From: GCA-003244245 sp963712995
GTDB taxonomy: Bacteria; Actinomycetota; Actinomycetes; Mycobacteriales; Pseudonocardiaceae
Direction of reading: 5' to 3'
Length of the DNA stretch: 64,000 nt
Assembly: GCA_963712995.1 (NCBI GenBank)
Contig: CAVQKH010000037.1
Coordinates: 1 to 64,000, forward strand
Part shown: positions 15,931-25,116 of the stretch, in pieces
How positions within the stretch are numbered: position 1 is the stretch's first letter
Layout of the letters: every line of letters starts with the position of its first letter
Translations under genes and position numbers: made by a program
Notes under the pieces: model-generated
Told to the model about the DNA's origin: nothing
Database searches by the model: none
The model's input: only the letters and a program-made list of their open reading frames with translations

Positions 15931-16491
15931 GTGACCGTCGCGTTATTCTGGATCTTCGCGGTGGGAGCCGTGGTCACCGGGTTGCTGGTGTTCCGGCTGG
16001 ACTCGATGGCCCAGGTGACCTTCGCCCTGCTCGCCTCGTTCCTGTTCGTCGCCGGTGAGGTGGTGCTGCTGGGTCTGGGCTACCTCGGCGTCGTGATCAT
16101 CCTCATGATGGTCATGGAAATGGTGATCATGGCTGTCTTCATGATCATGTACATGATGAACCCGGCCGGGCTCATGCCGATGTCCATGGAGCACAACAAG
16201 ACCGGTTCGATGTCCATCGCCGCCGCGACGTTCGCCGTGCTCGCCGCCGGGATCGTCCTCGTCGACTGGCCGCAGCGGGCCGTGCAGCCCCCTGCCGACC
16301 CCACCTTCGCGCTCGGTGAGGCGCTGATGGGCACCCACATGCTCACGATGATGACCCTCGGGTTGGCGATCTTCGCGACGATCGTGACGACCGTGCTGCT
16401 GTCCACCTCCCGCGGCCGCTACGACCGCTTCGGTGACGACCTGGACTCCGCGCGCGCCGACGACCCGGTACCGGGAGGGCTCGGGCGATGA
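15931..16491 (+). CDS. nuoJ: NADH-quinone oxidoreductase subunit J-like
   Basis: A 186-residue NuoJ with five membrane segments. The start chosen (GTG 15931) has GAGGAGG eight bases upstream; GTG 15922 overlaps that sequence. The third and fourth helices and the following loop are unusually Met-rich (LMMVMEMVIMAVFMIMYMM, then GLMPMSMEH), about a dozen methionines in 35 residues, far above ordinary NuoJ. The helix glutamate is kept in MEM. It overlaps nuoK by four bases (ATGA). Confidence 0.85.
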   Translation: MTVALFWIFAVGAVVTGLLVFRLDSMAQVTFALLASFLFVAGEVVLLGLGYLGVVIILMMVMEMVIMAVFMIMYMMNPAGLMPMSMEHNKTGSMSIAAATFAVLAAGIVLVDWPQRAVQPPADPTFALGEALMGTHMLTMMTLGLAIFATIVTTVLLSTSRGRYDRFGDDLDSARADDPVPGGLGR

Positions 16492-16793
16492 GCTTGGAGC
16501 TGTTCCTGCTGCTGGGTGCCGCGCTGTTCGCCATCGGCCTCTACGGCGCGCTGTCCCAGCAGTCGATCGTGATGCTGATGATGGGCCTGGAACTGATGCT
16601 CAACGGGATCATCGTGGCGGCCGCCGCGTTCTGGTATTTCCTCGCCCCGGCGAGCGCGGACGGGCAGGTGCTCATCATCGTGGCGATCACCATGATGGCC
16701 TTGGAGATGGCGGTCGGTTTCGCGGTCGTCACCGCGATCTTCCGGGCCCGCGACGTCGACATGACCGACATGGCCGCGGACCTCAAGGAGTAG
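16488..16793 (+). CDS. nuoK: NADH-quinone oxidoreductase subunit K-like
   Basis: A 101-residue NuoK, standard length, with three membrane segments. The key membrane glutamates are present in MGLELMLNGI and in MALEMAVGFAV, the two sites shown in other bacteria to be needed for proton translocation. The tail is acidic (MTDMAADLKE). ATG overlaps the nuoJ stop; nuoL begins three bases after its stop. Confidence 0.9.
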   Translation: MSLELFLLLGAALFAIGLYGALSQQSIVMLMMGLELMLNGIIVAAAAFWYFLAPASADGQVLIIVAITMMALEMAVGFAVVTAIFRARDVDMTDMAADLKE

Positions 16794-16795
16794 CG

Positions 16796-18661
16796 ATGCT
16801 CGCCTGGCTGCTGGTCGCGGTGCCGCTGGGTGCCGGCGCGGTGCTGGCGTGCACCGGAGGGCGGGCCGACCGGATCGCACCCGCACTCGGGATCGCCGCG
16901 GCGGCGCTCACCCTGGCGCTGGCGATCGCCGCGGCCATCCAGCGGCCCCAGGCAACGGCACCGTTGCTGGCCGGGATCGACGCCCGGGTAGCCGTCGACG
17001 GGCTCTCGGCGATCCTGGTCGTCACCGTCGCCGCGGTCACCCTGGCCGTGCTGGTCTTCGCTTCGGGAGAGTTCGGGCCGGACGAGGCCCGGGCCAGGTT
17101 CAGCGGGCTGATGCTGCTGTTCGCCGGGGCCATGGTCGTGACGGTCACCGCAACCGGGCTGGTGCTGCTGCTGATGGGATGGGAGGTGATGGGCGCCACG
17201 AGCTGGGCGCTCATCGCGTTCTGGTGGCGCGAGCCGCGGCGGGTCCGGGCGGCCAACGTCGCGTTCCTCACCACCCGCGGCGCGGACCTCGGCCTCTACC
17301 TCGCCGCCGGAGCAGCACTCGCCGGTGGCGCCGGCTCGCTGGCGCTGGCCGAGCTGCCTGCCGCCACGCAGCCCTGGCTCGATCTGCTCACCGCGGGGAT
17401 AGTGCTCGCCGCGATCGGGAAATCCGCGCAGCTGCCGTTGTCGTTCTGGCTCTCCCGCGCCATGGAGGGCCCCAGCCCGGTGTCCGCGCTGCTGCACTCC
17501 GCGACGATGGTCGCCGCGGGTGCCTACCTGCTGCTACGCCTACAGCCACTGCTCGCCGTGTCCGGCTGGGCGCAGCCGGTGGTCGCGTGGGTGGGCGTGG
17601 CCACCGCGGTGGTGCTCGGCCTGGTCGCCGTCGCCCAGACCGACCTCAAGCAGCTGCTTGCCGCGTCCACCTCCGCCCAGGTCGGGTTCATGGTGCTGGC
17701 CGCGGGCGCGGGTGGGGTGGCGGCGGGCACCGCGCAGCTGGTCGCGCACGCTGCCACCAAGTCGGCCCTGTTCCTGGCGGCCGGGGCCTGGCTGAGCGCG
17801 CTGGGCACCAAATCGCTGCCCGCGCTGCGCGGAGCCGCGCGCCGCTACCCGCTGGTGGGCGTGACGTTCACGATCTGCGCCGCGTCGCTGGCCGGCCTGC
17901 CGCCGCTGTCGCTGTGGGTCACCAAAGACGAGGTACTCGCCGCCGCGCTGGCGCGCAGCCCCGCGCTCTACGCCACCGGACTGGCGGCCGCGGTGATCTC
18001 CACGGTCTACAGTGCCAAGGCGGCATGGTTCGTCTGGCAGCCGGAGCCGGCCGGTGCCCAGACCGGCTGGGACACCGAGCAACCTGGCACCCGGGAGGTG
18101 GCCGCGCCGGCCCGCGCGGCACTGCTGGCGCTGGCCGGCTGCGCCGCTGCGCTCGGCGTGCTGGGCATCCCGCCGGTGGCGCGGGCGATCGGGGAGCTCG
18201 TGAGAGCTCCGGCCGCTGCGTCACCGGTGGCGTGGGAGCTCGCGGTATCGGCGCTGCTCGCCCTTGCCGCCGCGGCTGCCGTGTGGTGGTGGGGCGGCCG
18301 TGCGGCGCCGGTCCCGGCTGCCGTGCGCCGAGCACTGGGTGACTGGCTGCATCTCGAGCAGGTGGTGCACCTGCTCGCGGTACGGCCGACGATGGCGCTG
18401 GCCCGCGGGCTGGCAGCGTTCGACGACCGGGTGCTGCACCGGGCCGTGATGGCCGTGCCGGTCGCGGGGCGGTGGCTGGCCCAACTGACCGAACGCCGCG
18501 CCGAGATGCGCGTCGACGGCGCGGTCCGGGCCGTCGTGACAGGCGCTCGCCGGCTGGGTGGGCTCGCCCGCCGCCCGCAGACCGGTCAGCTGCACCAGTA
18601 CTACGCCCAGACCACGGTCGCCCTCCTCGTCCTGGCCCTGCTCACCGCCTTCCTGAGGTGA
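16796..18661 (+). CDS. nuoL: NADH-quinone oxidoreductase subunit L-like antiporter
   Basis: A 621-residue NuoL. The core antiporter residues are present: Glu in MGWEVMGATSW (E130), Lys in IGKSAQLPLSFWL (K209), and His in SALLHSATMVAAG (H234). The C-terminal part carries the long lateral-helix region typical of NuoL and then a basic segment before the last helix. The ATG at 16796 directly follows the nuoK stop (TAGCG). The full set of pump residues indicates an active ion-translocating subunit rather than a relic. Confidence 0.9.
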   Translation: MLAWLLVAVPLGAGAVLACTGGRADRIAPALGIAAAALTLALAIAAAIQRPQATAPLLAGIDARVAVDGLSAILVVTVAAVTLAVLVFASGEFGPDEARARFSGLMLLFAGAMVVTVTATGLVLLLMGWEVMGATSWALIAFWWREPRRVRAANVAFLTTRGADLGLYLAAGAALAGGAGSLALAELPAATQPWLDLLTAGIVLAAIGKSAQLPLSFWLSRAMEGPSPVSALLHSATMVAAGAYLLLRLQPLLAVSGWAQPVVAWVGVATAVVLGLVAVAQTDLKQLLAASTSAQVGFMVLAAGAGGVAAGTAQLVAHAATKSALFLAAGAWLSALGTKSLPALRGAARRYPLVGVTFTICAASLAGLPPLSLWVTKDEVLAAALARSPALYATGLAAAVISTVYSAKAAWFVWQPEPAGAQTGWDTEQPGTREVAAPARAALLALAGCAAALGVLGIPPVARAIGELVRAPAAASPVAWELAVSALLALAAAAAVWWWGGRAAPVPAAVRRALGDWLHLEQVVHLLAVRPTMALARGLAAFDDRVLHRAVMAVPVAGRWLAQLTERRAEMRVDGAVRAVVTGARRLGGLARRPQTGQLHQYYAQTTVALLVLALLTAFLR

Positions 18662-20208
18662 TCGTGCTCTCGCTGATCGTCTTCCTGCCACTGGCCGCCG
18701 CCGCGGTGCTGGCCGCGGTACCGGGCTCCGCGCGGCCCCGGATGTTCGTCTGGAGCTGGATCGCGGTCGCCGCGGTCGACCTCGCCCTGGTCGTCGTGGC
18801 GTGGGTCGGCTACGACGCCGCGGGCGGCCCGGGGTACGAGGCGCTCGGGTACGAGGAGAACCTGCGGTGGATCCCCAGCGCGGGGGTCGGCTACCACCTG
18901 GGCGTGGACGGCCTGTCGCTGCCGCTGGTGGCGATGACATCACTGCTGTTTCTCACGTGCGCGATCTACTCGCTGCGGCAGACGCAGCGGGTCAAAAGTT
19001 TCGTGCTGCTGTTCCTGTTCCTGCAGACGGTGAGCCTGGGCCTGTTCGTCGCGCTGGACCTGATCCTGTTCTTCGTCTATTTCGACCTGTCCATCGTCGG
19101 CATGTACTTCGTGATCGCCGGGTGGGGCCACGGGCAGGCCCGGCGGGCGGCGCTGACATTCTTCCTCTACACCTTCATCGGATCCCTGGCGCTGCTGCTG
19201 GGTTTCATCGGCCTGTACCTGGCCGCTGACCCGCACACCTTCGACATCGTCGAGCTGGCTCGGTCCAACCCGCTCGCCGGCAGCGGCGCCTACGGCGCGC
19301 TGGTGCTGCTCGCCGTGGGAATCGGGCTCGCGGTCAAGACCCCGACCGTGCCCTTCCACACCTGGCTACCGCCTGCGCACACCGATGCGCCCGCCGCCGG
19401 CTCCGCCATCCTGGCCGGGGTCCTGCTGAAGATGGGCACCTACGGCTTCGTCCGGATCGCGATGCCGCTGCTGCCCGACACCTGGCGCGCCTACGCCCCG
19501 GTGATCGTGGTCGTCGGGGTGGTCTCGGTCCTCTACGGCGCGCTGGTCGCGCTGGCCCAGGAGAACTTCAAACGGATGATCGCCTACACCTCGGTGAACC
19601 ACATGGGCTACGTGATCCTGGCCATCGGCGCCGCAGGGATGCTCGCCGGCAGCGACGAGCAGGCCCGCTCGCTGGCCGTCACCGGCGCGGTGACGCAGAT
19701 GGTCAGCCACGGACTGATCACTGCGGCGCTGTTCCTGCTCGCCGGGGTGCTCTGGGATCGCAGCGCCACCTACGACATGGGCTCCTACTCGGGTTTGGCC
19801 GGCCCCGCGCCGGTGTTCGCGGGCGCGATGGGCCTGGCCGCGTTCGCCTCGCTCGGGCTCCCGGGCTTCTCCGGTTTCATCGCCGAGTTCCAGATCTTCA
19901 CCGGTGCCCTGGCCTCGGCGACGGTCGCGACGGCACTGGCGGTGCTCGGCATCCTGATCACCGCCGGGTTGTTCCTGCGCGCCCTGCAGCGGCTGCTACT
20001 CGGGCCGCTGCGGGTGCCGGACGCGCCGGACGCGCCGGGCGCGGCCCGCCGGCAATCGGATTACCGCTTCGCCGACCTGCGCGGCAGCGAACTCGCGTCG
20101 ATCATCCCGCTGCTTGCGCTGACTGTGATCATCGGCGTGCTGCCGCGGTTCCTGCTGGAGGTCATCGAGCCCGCGGCGGCAACCCTGATCAAGCTGGTCA
20201 GCCGATGA
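18658..20208 (+). CDS. nuoM: NADH-quinone oxidoreductase subunit M-like antiporter
   Basis: A 516-residue NuoM. It shows LGVDGLSLPLV early, VYFDLSIVGMYFVI where the family normally has FFExxLIP (Asp replacing Glu), and the conserved KTPTVPFHTWLPPAHTDAP segment with Lys and His. Substitution of the helix-5 Glu by Asp (FDLS) is notable. GTG 18658 overlaps nuoL's stop by four bases (GTGA); GTG 18664 is an alternative. Confidence 0.9.
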   Translation: MIVLSLIVFLPLAAAAVLAAVPGSARPRMFVWSWIAVAAVDLALVVVAWVGYDAAGGPGYEALGYEENLRWIPSAGVGYHLGVDGLSLPLVAMTSLLFLTCAIYSLRQTQRVKSFVLLFLFLQTVSLGLFVALDLILFFVYFDLSIVGMYFVIAGWGHGQARRAALTFFLYTFIGSLALLLGFIGLYLAADPHTFDIVELARSNPLAGSGAYGALVLLAVGIGLAVKTPTVPFHTWLPPAHTDAPAAGSAILAGVLLKMGTYGFVRIAMPLLPDTWRAYAPVIVVVGVVSVLYGALVALAQENFKRMIAYTSVNHMGYVILAIGAAGMLAGSDEQARSLAVTGAVTQMVSHGLITAALFLLAGVLWDRSATYDMGSYSGLAGPAPVFAGAMGLAAFASLGLPGFSGFIAEFQIFTGALASATVATALAVLGILITAGLFLRALQRLLLGPLRVPDAPDAPGAARRQSDYRFADLRGSELASIIPLLALTVIIGVLPRFLLEVIEPAAATLIKLVSR

Positions 20209-21644
20209 TCATGGACATGAATGAGAACCCGCTGGCCCTGATTCCCGAGCTGGCGCTGCTCGCGGGCGCGGTGCTCGGCCTGCTGCTGGGTTCCTGGCTG
20301 CCGCGGCGCCGGCAGTGGGTGGTGCGCCTGCTCGCCGCGGTGTCCTGCGTGGTGGGCCTCGTCGCCGCAGCCGTGGCGATGGGTGCCGACCCGGAGCTGG
20401 TCTTCGGCGGCAGCTACGCCGTGGACACCGCCACGAACGCGGTCCGGATCATCGTGCTGGCTGCCACCCTGCTGGTGATCTGCCTGTCGGTCGAGACGGT
20501 GCGCGGGCACCGCCGGGAGACCGAGTTCTACGTGCTGCTGTTGCTCGGGGCGATCGGCGCGATCATGCTGGTCGGCGCGTCGGACCTGCTGCTGCTCGTC
20601 GCCGCCTACCTGCTCGCCTCCATCCCGCTCTACGCGCTGGCCGGGTTCGCCAAGGACGCCCCGGGTACCGAGGCGGCGCTGAAGTACTACCTGATGGGCG
20701 CCCTGCTCGGGGTAATCATGATCACCGGCGTCACCGTTCTCTATGGCGCGGGCGGGGCCACCGGTTACCGGGCGCTGGCCCAGAGCCTGCCTGGCGCGCC
20801 GCAGTCGGCTGTCGCGGTCGGGGTCGTTGCGGTCCTCGCCGGGCTGCTGTTCAAGATCGGCGCAGTGCCTGCGCATTTCTGGGTGCCCGATGTCACCGAG
20901 GGCGCCAGCACACCGGTCGCGGCGTTCGTCACCACCATCCCCAAGATCGGCGGGCTGGCCGCCGTGTACCGGTTGGTGGCCGAGGCGCTGGGCGTCGAGG
21001 GCGTGGCAGCCGTCAGCGTCGACTGGCCGCTCCTGCTGGCGATCCTGGCCACCGCCTCGATGACACTGGGAAATCTGGCCGCGTTCTTCCAGGACAACGT
21101 CCGCCGGTTGCTCGCCTATTCGACGATCTCCCAAGTCGGCTACATCCTCATGGCAGTCGCGGTCGCCGCCCGCACCGACCTCGCGCTGCCGGCTCTGCTG
21201 TTCTACCTGGCCGCTTACGCCGTGACCAACCTCGGCGCGTTCGCCGTCGTCGCAGAGTTCCCGCGCGCCAGCCGGATCGAGGACTACCGGGGTCTCGCCC
21301 GGCGGCATCCCGGTCTCGCCGCAGTGCTGGTGGTGTGCCTGCTCGGCCTGGTCGGTACCCCACCTACGGCAGTGTTCCTCGGCAAGCTCGAGGTCTTCGC
21401 CGCCGCGATCGACGGCGGCTTCACCTGGTTGGCCGTGATCGCCGTCATCAACACCGTCGCCAGTCTGTTCTACTACCTGCGCTGGATCGCACCGGCCTTT
21501 TTGAGCCAGCCCTCGCCGGCGGCACTCGCGCCAGCCGGTCGCTGGGCCACCCTCGGCGCCTACACCGCCGGTACCGCGTCTCTCGTGCTTGGTATCGCCG
21601 GCGGCCTGGTGCTTCCACTCGGAGTCGGCCCGCTCCTGCCATGA
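20205..21644 (+). CDS. nuoN: NADH-quinone oxidoreductase subunit N-like antiporter
   Basis: A 479-residue NuoN with about 14 membrane segments. Typical motifs: DLLLLVAAYLLASIPLYAL, AEAALKYYLMG-like (EAALKYYLMGALLG), FKIGAVPAHFWVPDV with the pump Lys, and FLGKLEVFAAAI near the end. The usual helix-5 Glu position appears as AAYLLASIP, without Glu, a variation also seen in some NuoN. ATGA overlap with nuoM. Last gene of the operon; a convergent ABC permease gene follows 57 bases on. Confidence 0.9.
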   Translation: MIMDMNENPLALIPELALLAGAVLGLLLGSWLPRRRQWVVRLLAAVSCVVGLVAAAVAMGADPELVFGGSYAVDTATNAVRIIVLAATLLVICLSVETVRGHRRETEFYVLLLLGAIGAIMLVGASDLLLLVAAYLLASIPLYALAGFAKDAPGTEAALKYYLMGALLGVIMITGVTVLYGAGGATGYRALAQSLPGAPQSAVAVGVVAVLAGLLFKIGAVPAHFWVPDVTEGASTPVAAFVTTIPKIGGLAAVYRLVAEALGVEGVAAVSVDWPLLLAILATASMTLGNLAAFFQDNVRRLLAYSTISQVGYILMAVAVAARTDLALPALLFYLAAYAVTNLGAFAVVAEFPRASRIEDYRGLARRHPGLAAVLVVCLLGLVGTPPTAVFLGKLEVFAAAIDGGFTWLAVIAVINTVASLFYYLRWIAPAFLSQPSPAALAPAGRWATLGAYTAGTASLVLGIAGGLVLPLGVGPLLP

Positions 21645-21700
21645 AGCCAGATGAGTGACCGTGCCCGGCTTGGCGGGAGGGGCCGGGTGACCTGGTCGGT

Positions 21701-24361
21701 TCACAGGTCGCGAAGCAGGATGATGGCGGGTCGCCGGACGTAACGGGTCACGGCGAGGGCACCCGCGGTGAGGGCTGCGAGGGTGACGGCGACGACGGCG
21801 GTCAGGTAGGGCCAGGGCACGCTCAGCGCGGCGGGTGGGGGGTCGAACACTCCGGTGAGCACGGCGACGAGCATCTGCGACAACGCCCAGCTGGTGGCCG
21901 CGCCGGCAAGCAACCCGCCGAGGCTCACCACGGTGGCCTCGCTGGTGATCAGGCTGCGGAGATGACGTGGGCGGGCGCCCAGGGCGGTAGCGATAGCGAA
22001 ACTGCGGCGGCGCTCGGCCAGCCCGAGGGCGAGCACGAGCCCGCCGGCGGTAGCCGCGAGGACCAGGGCGAAGCCCAGCTCCACGCGGGTCAGACCGGCC
22101 AGGTCGACGGCAGTGAGGCTGGAGCCGATCTGGCGGCGGGTGGTGGCGACGTCAGTGACGGTGACCGTGGGGCCGAGTTGGGTGCGGATGCGTGCGGCGA
22201 CGTCGCCGCTGTGCTGTCCGCCGGTGTCGACGAGGAACGCGCCCACGGCGTTGCTGCCGGTGCGCGCGGCGATGTAGGAGGCGTTTGCGACCAGGAAGCT
22301 GTCCTTGGGTGCGGTGGGGAACTCAGTGACGATTCCGACGTAGTGAAACGTCACGGTGGTCAGTTGGTTGGTGCGGGCGTCGGGCAGCCGCAGGTTGAGC
22401 AGGTCACCGGGCTGGAGCTGGAAATCGTTGACGGTTTCCGCGCTGAGCAGGATCGCATCGGGTTGTGCGGCGAGGCGGCCGAGGAGCTGGTGGGCGGTGC
22501 CGCCCTGGAAGTATTGGTCGACCACGGTGGTGGCGCGGGTGATGGTGGCCGGATCGATCCCGTAGAGGTCTTGCAGATCGGCGCCGACGTAGGCGAAGCG
22601 GTGTTGGATGGGTTCGACCGCCCGCACCCCCGCCACCGTGGTCAGCGCGGTCGCTGCTGCGGGGCTGACGGCGGCGCCGGGGGCGGGGGTGACGGTGACG
22701 TCGGCGCCGTTGGTCAGCTGGGCGTCGACGTCGGCCTGGGCCTGGTAGGTGGCGTTGAAGGTGGCGGTTGAGGCGGCGAAGGTCAGCGCGAGGCCAAGGA
22801 GCACGATGGCGTGGGTCAGCGGCCGGCGCTGGCGGGCCATCATGGCGGCCGCCGTGGAGGCGAGATTCCCAGCGATGGGCCCTAGTCCGGCACCGATCAG
22901 GCGGCGCCCGCGGCCCAGTAGCAGGTCGGTCAGGCGCCAGGCCAGCAGCCCGGCGCCTGCCCACAGCAAGGCGGGGCCGGCGAAGGCCCAGTAGGACACG
23001 GCGATGCCGGGGACGCCTTCGGGGGCCAGCACGAGCTGGTAGCCGTTGCGTCCGCTGAGCCAGAACACGATCCCTGCAGCGGCTAGCAGTGCCACGTCCA
23101 GGCCGTAGCGGGTCCAAGCCGGCGCTCCGATGCGCCCGACGGGCATCCGGGCCGTGGCGACGGTGCCGCTGCGCAAGCCACGGTAGGCGGTCCCGAGCAC
23201 GGTGGTCGCGGCGATGGCCAGACCGGCGCCCGCGGCACCAGCGGTCCAGCCCGCGGCGGTGGCGCTGGTGGTTCCGAATTGGGCCGACCCGAAGGCCACC
23301 TGGCCGATCAGGGCCGCCGCGGCCAGCCCGGTTGCGCAGCCGAGCACCCCGACGGTGGCGGCTTCGATCCCGGCGAGGCGAACCAGTTGGCCGGTGTGGG
23401 CGCCGCGGGCGCGCAGCAGGGCCTGTTCCCGGTGGCGGCGGGGAGCACCGGCAGCGATGACCGTGGCGGTGAGCAGCCCGGCGAGCACGGCACCGGGCAG
23501 GCCCAGGAACACAAACAGCACCTGGGCGTAGGCGGCGTCGGAGCGGGCTTTGTCCAGGGTGGCGGCGAGGTTGTCACCGACCACGGCGCCACCTGCGGTG
23601 TGCGCCTCGAGGTTGTGAGCCGCGGCGGTGACCGTGGTGTAGGCGATGGCCGGGTCGGCGGGTAGCTGGTGGGTGCGGGTGGCGTGGATCTGGGTGCTGA
23701 GCTGGTCGGGATGGATCGCGGCGAGCGGGTCGAACGCGGTGTGCCACTGCTGCTGGGGCAGGATCAGCACGTTGTCCGGCGGTGCAGGGGATTGGAACCC
23801 GGCGGGGGCGCCGACCTTCTGGAACAGCGAGTCCGCCTGGGGCAGAGCAATGATCCCGTCGATCCGGATCGCTACATCGGATAACCCGGATCGCCCGATC
23901 TGCACGGTGTCACCAGGGGTGGCGTGCAGGGTGGCGGCGGTCTGCTGGGCCAGCAGCACCCCGGTGCCGGCGCCGGCCAGGGTGCGGATCGCCCCGGGGA
24001 AAGTGCGCCGGTAGCTCTCGGGCAGGCCCAGGACAATGCCCGGTCCGGTGTTCTGGGTGCTGAGGCCGGTGGTGGTGGCCAGCCCGCTGGTGCGGGCGAA
24101 CTCGACGGGCAGGCTGGTGTGGATCCCGGGTGTGGCGCGGACTGCGGCGAGCACGGTGGCCGGGTCGGTGCCGGGTTGGACCTGCACCTGCCAGTCCACC
24201 GTGACACCTCGCACGGCCCGGTCGGTCATCGTCGCCTGGGATGCGGCCAGGAATGCGCCGAGGCTGGCGAGCAGGGCTACCGCGACAGCAACCCCGGCGG
24301 CGGCCGCGACCAGGCGCAGGCCGCGGCGGCGTAGCAGCCCGGCCAGCCACCTTCGGTTCAC
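21701..24361 (-). CDS. FtsX-type ABC transporter permease
   Basis: An 886-residue permease with two FtsX/MacB-like halves. A first membrane segment (about residues 20-42) is followed by a large extracytoplasmic domain with SLPVEFARTSG and GIVLGLPESYR. Then come three or four segments with PRRHREQALLRARGA in the cytoplasmic loop, a second extracytoplasmic domain, and a final trio with AERRRSFAIATALGARPRH. The GTG at 24361 overlaps the upstream ATPase stop (GTGA). Such permeases with MacB-like ATPases usually move lipoproteins, peptides or antibiotics by a mechanotransmission mechanism rather than across the bilayer. Confidence 0.85.
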   Translation of the reverse strand: MNRRWLAGLLRRRGLRLVAAAAGVAVAVALLASLGAFLAASQATMTDRAVRGVTVDWQVQVQPGTDPATVLAAVRATPGIHTSLPVEFARTSGLATTTGLSTQNTGPGIVLGLPESYRRTFPGAIRTLAGAGTGVLLAQQTAATLHATPGDTVQIGRSGLSDVAIRIDGIIALPQADSLFQKVGAPAGFQSPAPPDNVLILPQQQWHTAFDPLAAIHPDQLSTQIHATRTHQLPADPAIAYTTVTAAAHNLEAHTAGGAVVGDNLAATLDKARSDAAYAQVLFVFLGLPGAVLAGLLTATVIAAGAPRRHREQALLRARGAHTGQLVRLAGIEAATVGVLGCATGLAAAALIGQVAFGSAQFGTTSATAAGWTAGAAGAGLAIAATTVLGTAYRGLRSGTVATARMPVGRIGAPAWTRYGLDVALLAAAGIVFWLSGRNGYQLVLAPEGVPGIAVSYWAFAGPALLWAGAGLLAWRLTDLLLGRGRRLIGAGLGPIAGNLASTAAAMMARQRRPLTHAIVLLGLALTFAASTATFNATYQAQADVDAQLTNGADVTVTPAPGAAVSPAAATALTTVAGVRAVEPIQHRFAYVGADLQDLYGIDPATITRATTVVDQYFQGGTAHQLLGRLAAQPDAILLSAETVNDFQLQPGDLLNLRLPDARTNQLTTVTFHYVGIVTEFPTAPKDSFLVANASYIAARTGSNAVGAFLVDTGGQHSGDVAARIRTQLGPTVTVTDVATTRRQIGSSLTAVDLAGLTRVELGFALVLAATAGGLVLALGLAERRRSFAIATALGARPRHLRSLITSEATVVSLGGLLAGAATSWALSQMLVAVLTGVFDPPPAALSVPWPYLTAVVAVTLAALTAGALAVTRYVRRPAIILLRDL

Positions 24362-25116
24362 GGTCGGTTCCCGTTCCCGCAGGGGTGGTCGGTCGGGTGC
24401 TGCTCGGGTACGAGGAGCCGGCCGTCGCGTATCTGCCACTGCTCATCGAGCCGGGCGGTGACCGTCGGGTCGTGGGTGGCTACGACCAGCGCGGCGTCGA
24501 GCTCGCCGGCGGCGGCGAGTAGCACCGTGACGACTTGCTCGCCCGTCGCGTGGTCGAGCTGGCCGGTGGGTTCGTCAGCCAGGATCAACCGTGGCCGGCT
24601 GGCCAGCACCCGGGCCACGGCCACCCGTTGGGCTTGGCCTCCGGACAGCTCCTCGGGCAGCTTGGCGGCGAGTTCCTCGATGCCCAGGCGTTGCAACGCC
24701 TGTGTCGCGGCGCTGGCGGCGGCGGGCCCGGTGGCACCGTCGAAGAGCAGGGGGAGCGCGACGTTCTCGGTGACGTCCAGCGCGGGCAGCAGGCTGGGGC
24801 CCTGGAAAACCACCCCGACCAGGCCAGCGCGGCTGGTCGGGGTGGCACCCAGCGCCGGCCAGTCGATCTGACCGGCGCTGGGCGTGTCCAGAGCGGCCAT
24901 CAGGTGCAGCAGGGTGGACTTGCCCGATCCGGACGGCCCGGTCACAGCCACCCGCATCCCGGGCCGCACGGTGCAGCTCACCTGGTGCAGCGCCCGCACC
25001 GCGGTGGGGCTGCGGCCATAGACACGACTCACGCCCCGGCACCGCACCAGAGCTGGGACGGTCTCCCTCGGCTGGCCGCTACCCTCGCGGTGGCCGGCTG
25101 AGAGAGGGGTGGTCAT
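24358..25116 (-). CDS. ABC transporter ATP-binding protein (LolD/MacB-like), first
   Basis: A 252-residue ATPase with Walker A GPSGSGKST, Q-loop VVFQGPSLLPALDV, signature LSGGQAQRVAVAR, Walker B LILADEPTGQLD and switch His in VATHDPTVT. LolD/MacB-like by length and the DEPTGxLD motif. The ATG overlaps the stop of the other ATPase gene (ATGA); its own stop overlaps the permease start. Part of a four-gene unit: lipoprotein, ATPase, ATPase, permease. Confidence 0.85.
   Translation of the reverse strand: MTTPLSAGHREGSGQPRETVPALVRCRGVSRVYGRSPTAVRALHQVSCTVRPGMRVAVTGPSGSGKSTLLHLMAALDTPSAGQIDWPALGATPTSRAGLVGVVFQGPSLLPALDVTENVALPLLFDGATGPAAASAATQALQRLGIEELAAKLPEELSGGQAQRVAVARVLASRPRLILADEPTGQLDHATGEQVVTVLLAAAGELDAALVVATHDPTVTARLDEQWQIRDGRLLVPEQHPTDHPCGNGNRP

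Noticed and set aside
14718..15977. 419-codon minus-strand frame antisense to nuoH.
   Set aside because: A typical high-GC shadow frame, His/Arg/Gln-rich, opposite a clear NuoH gene.
20061..21704. 547-codon minus-strand frame antisense to nuoN.
   Set aside because: Same kind of shadow frame; nuoN on the other strand has unmistakable motifs.
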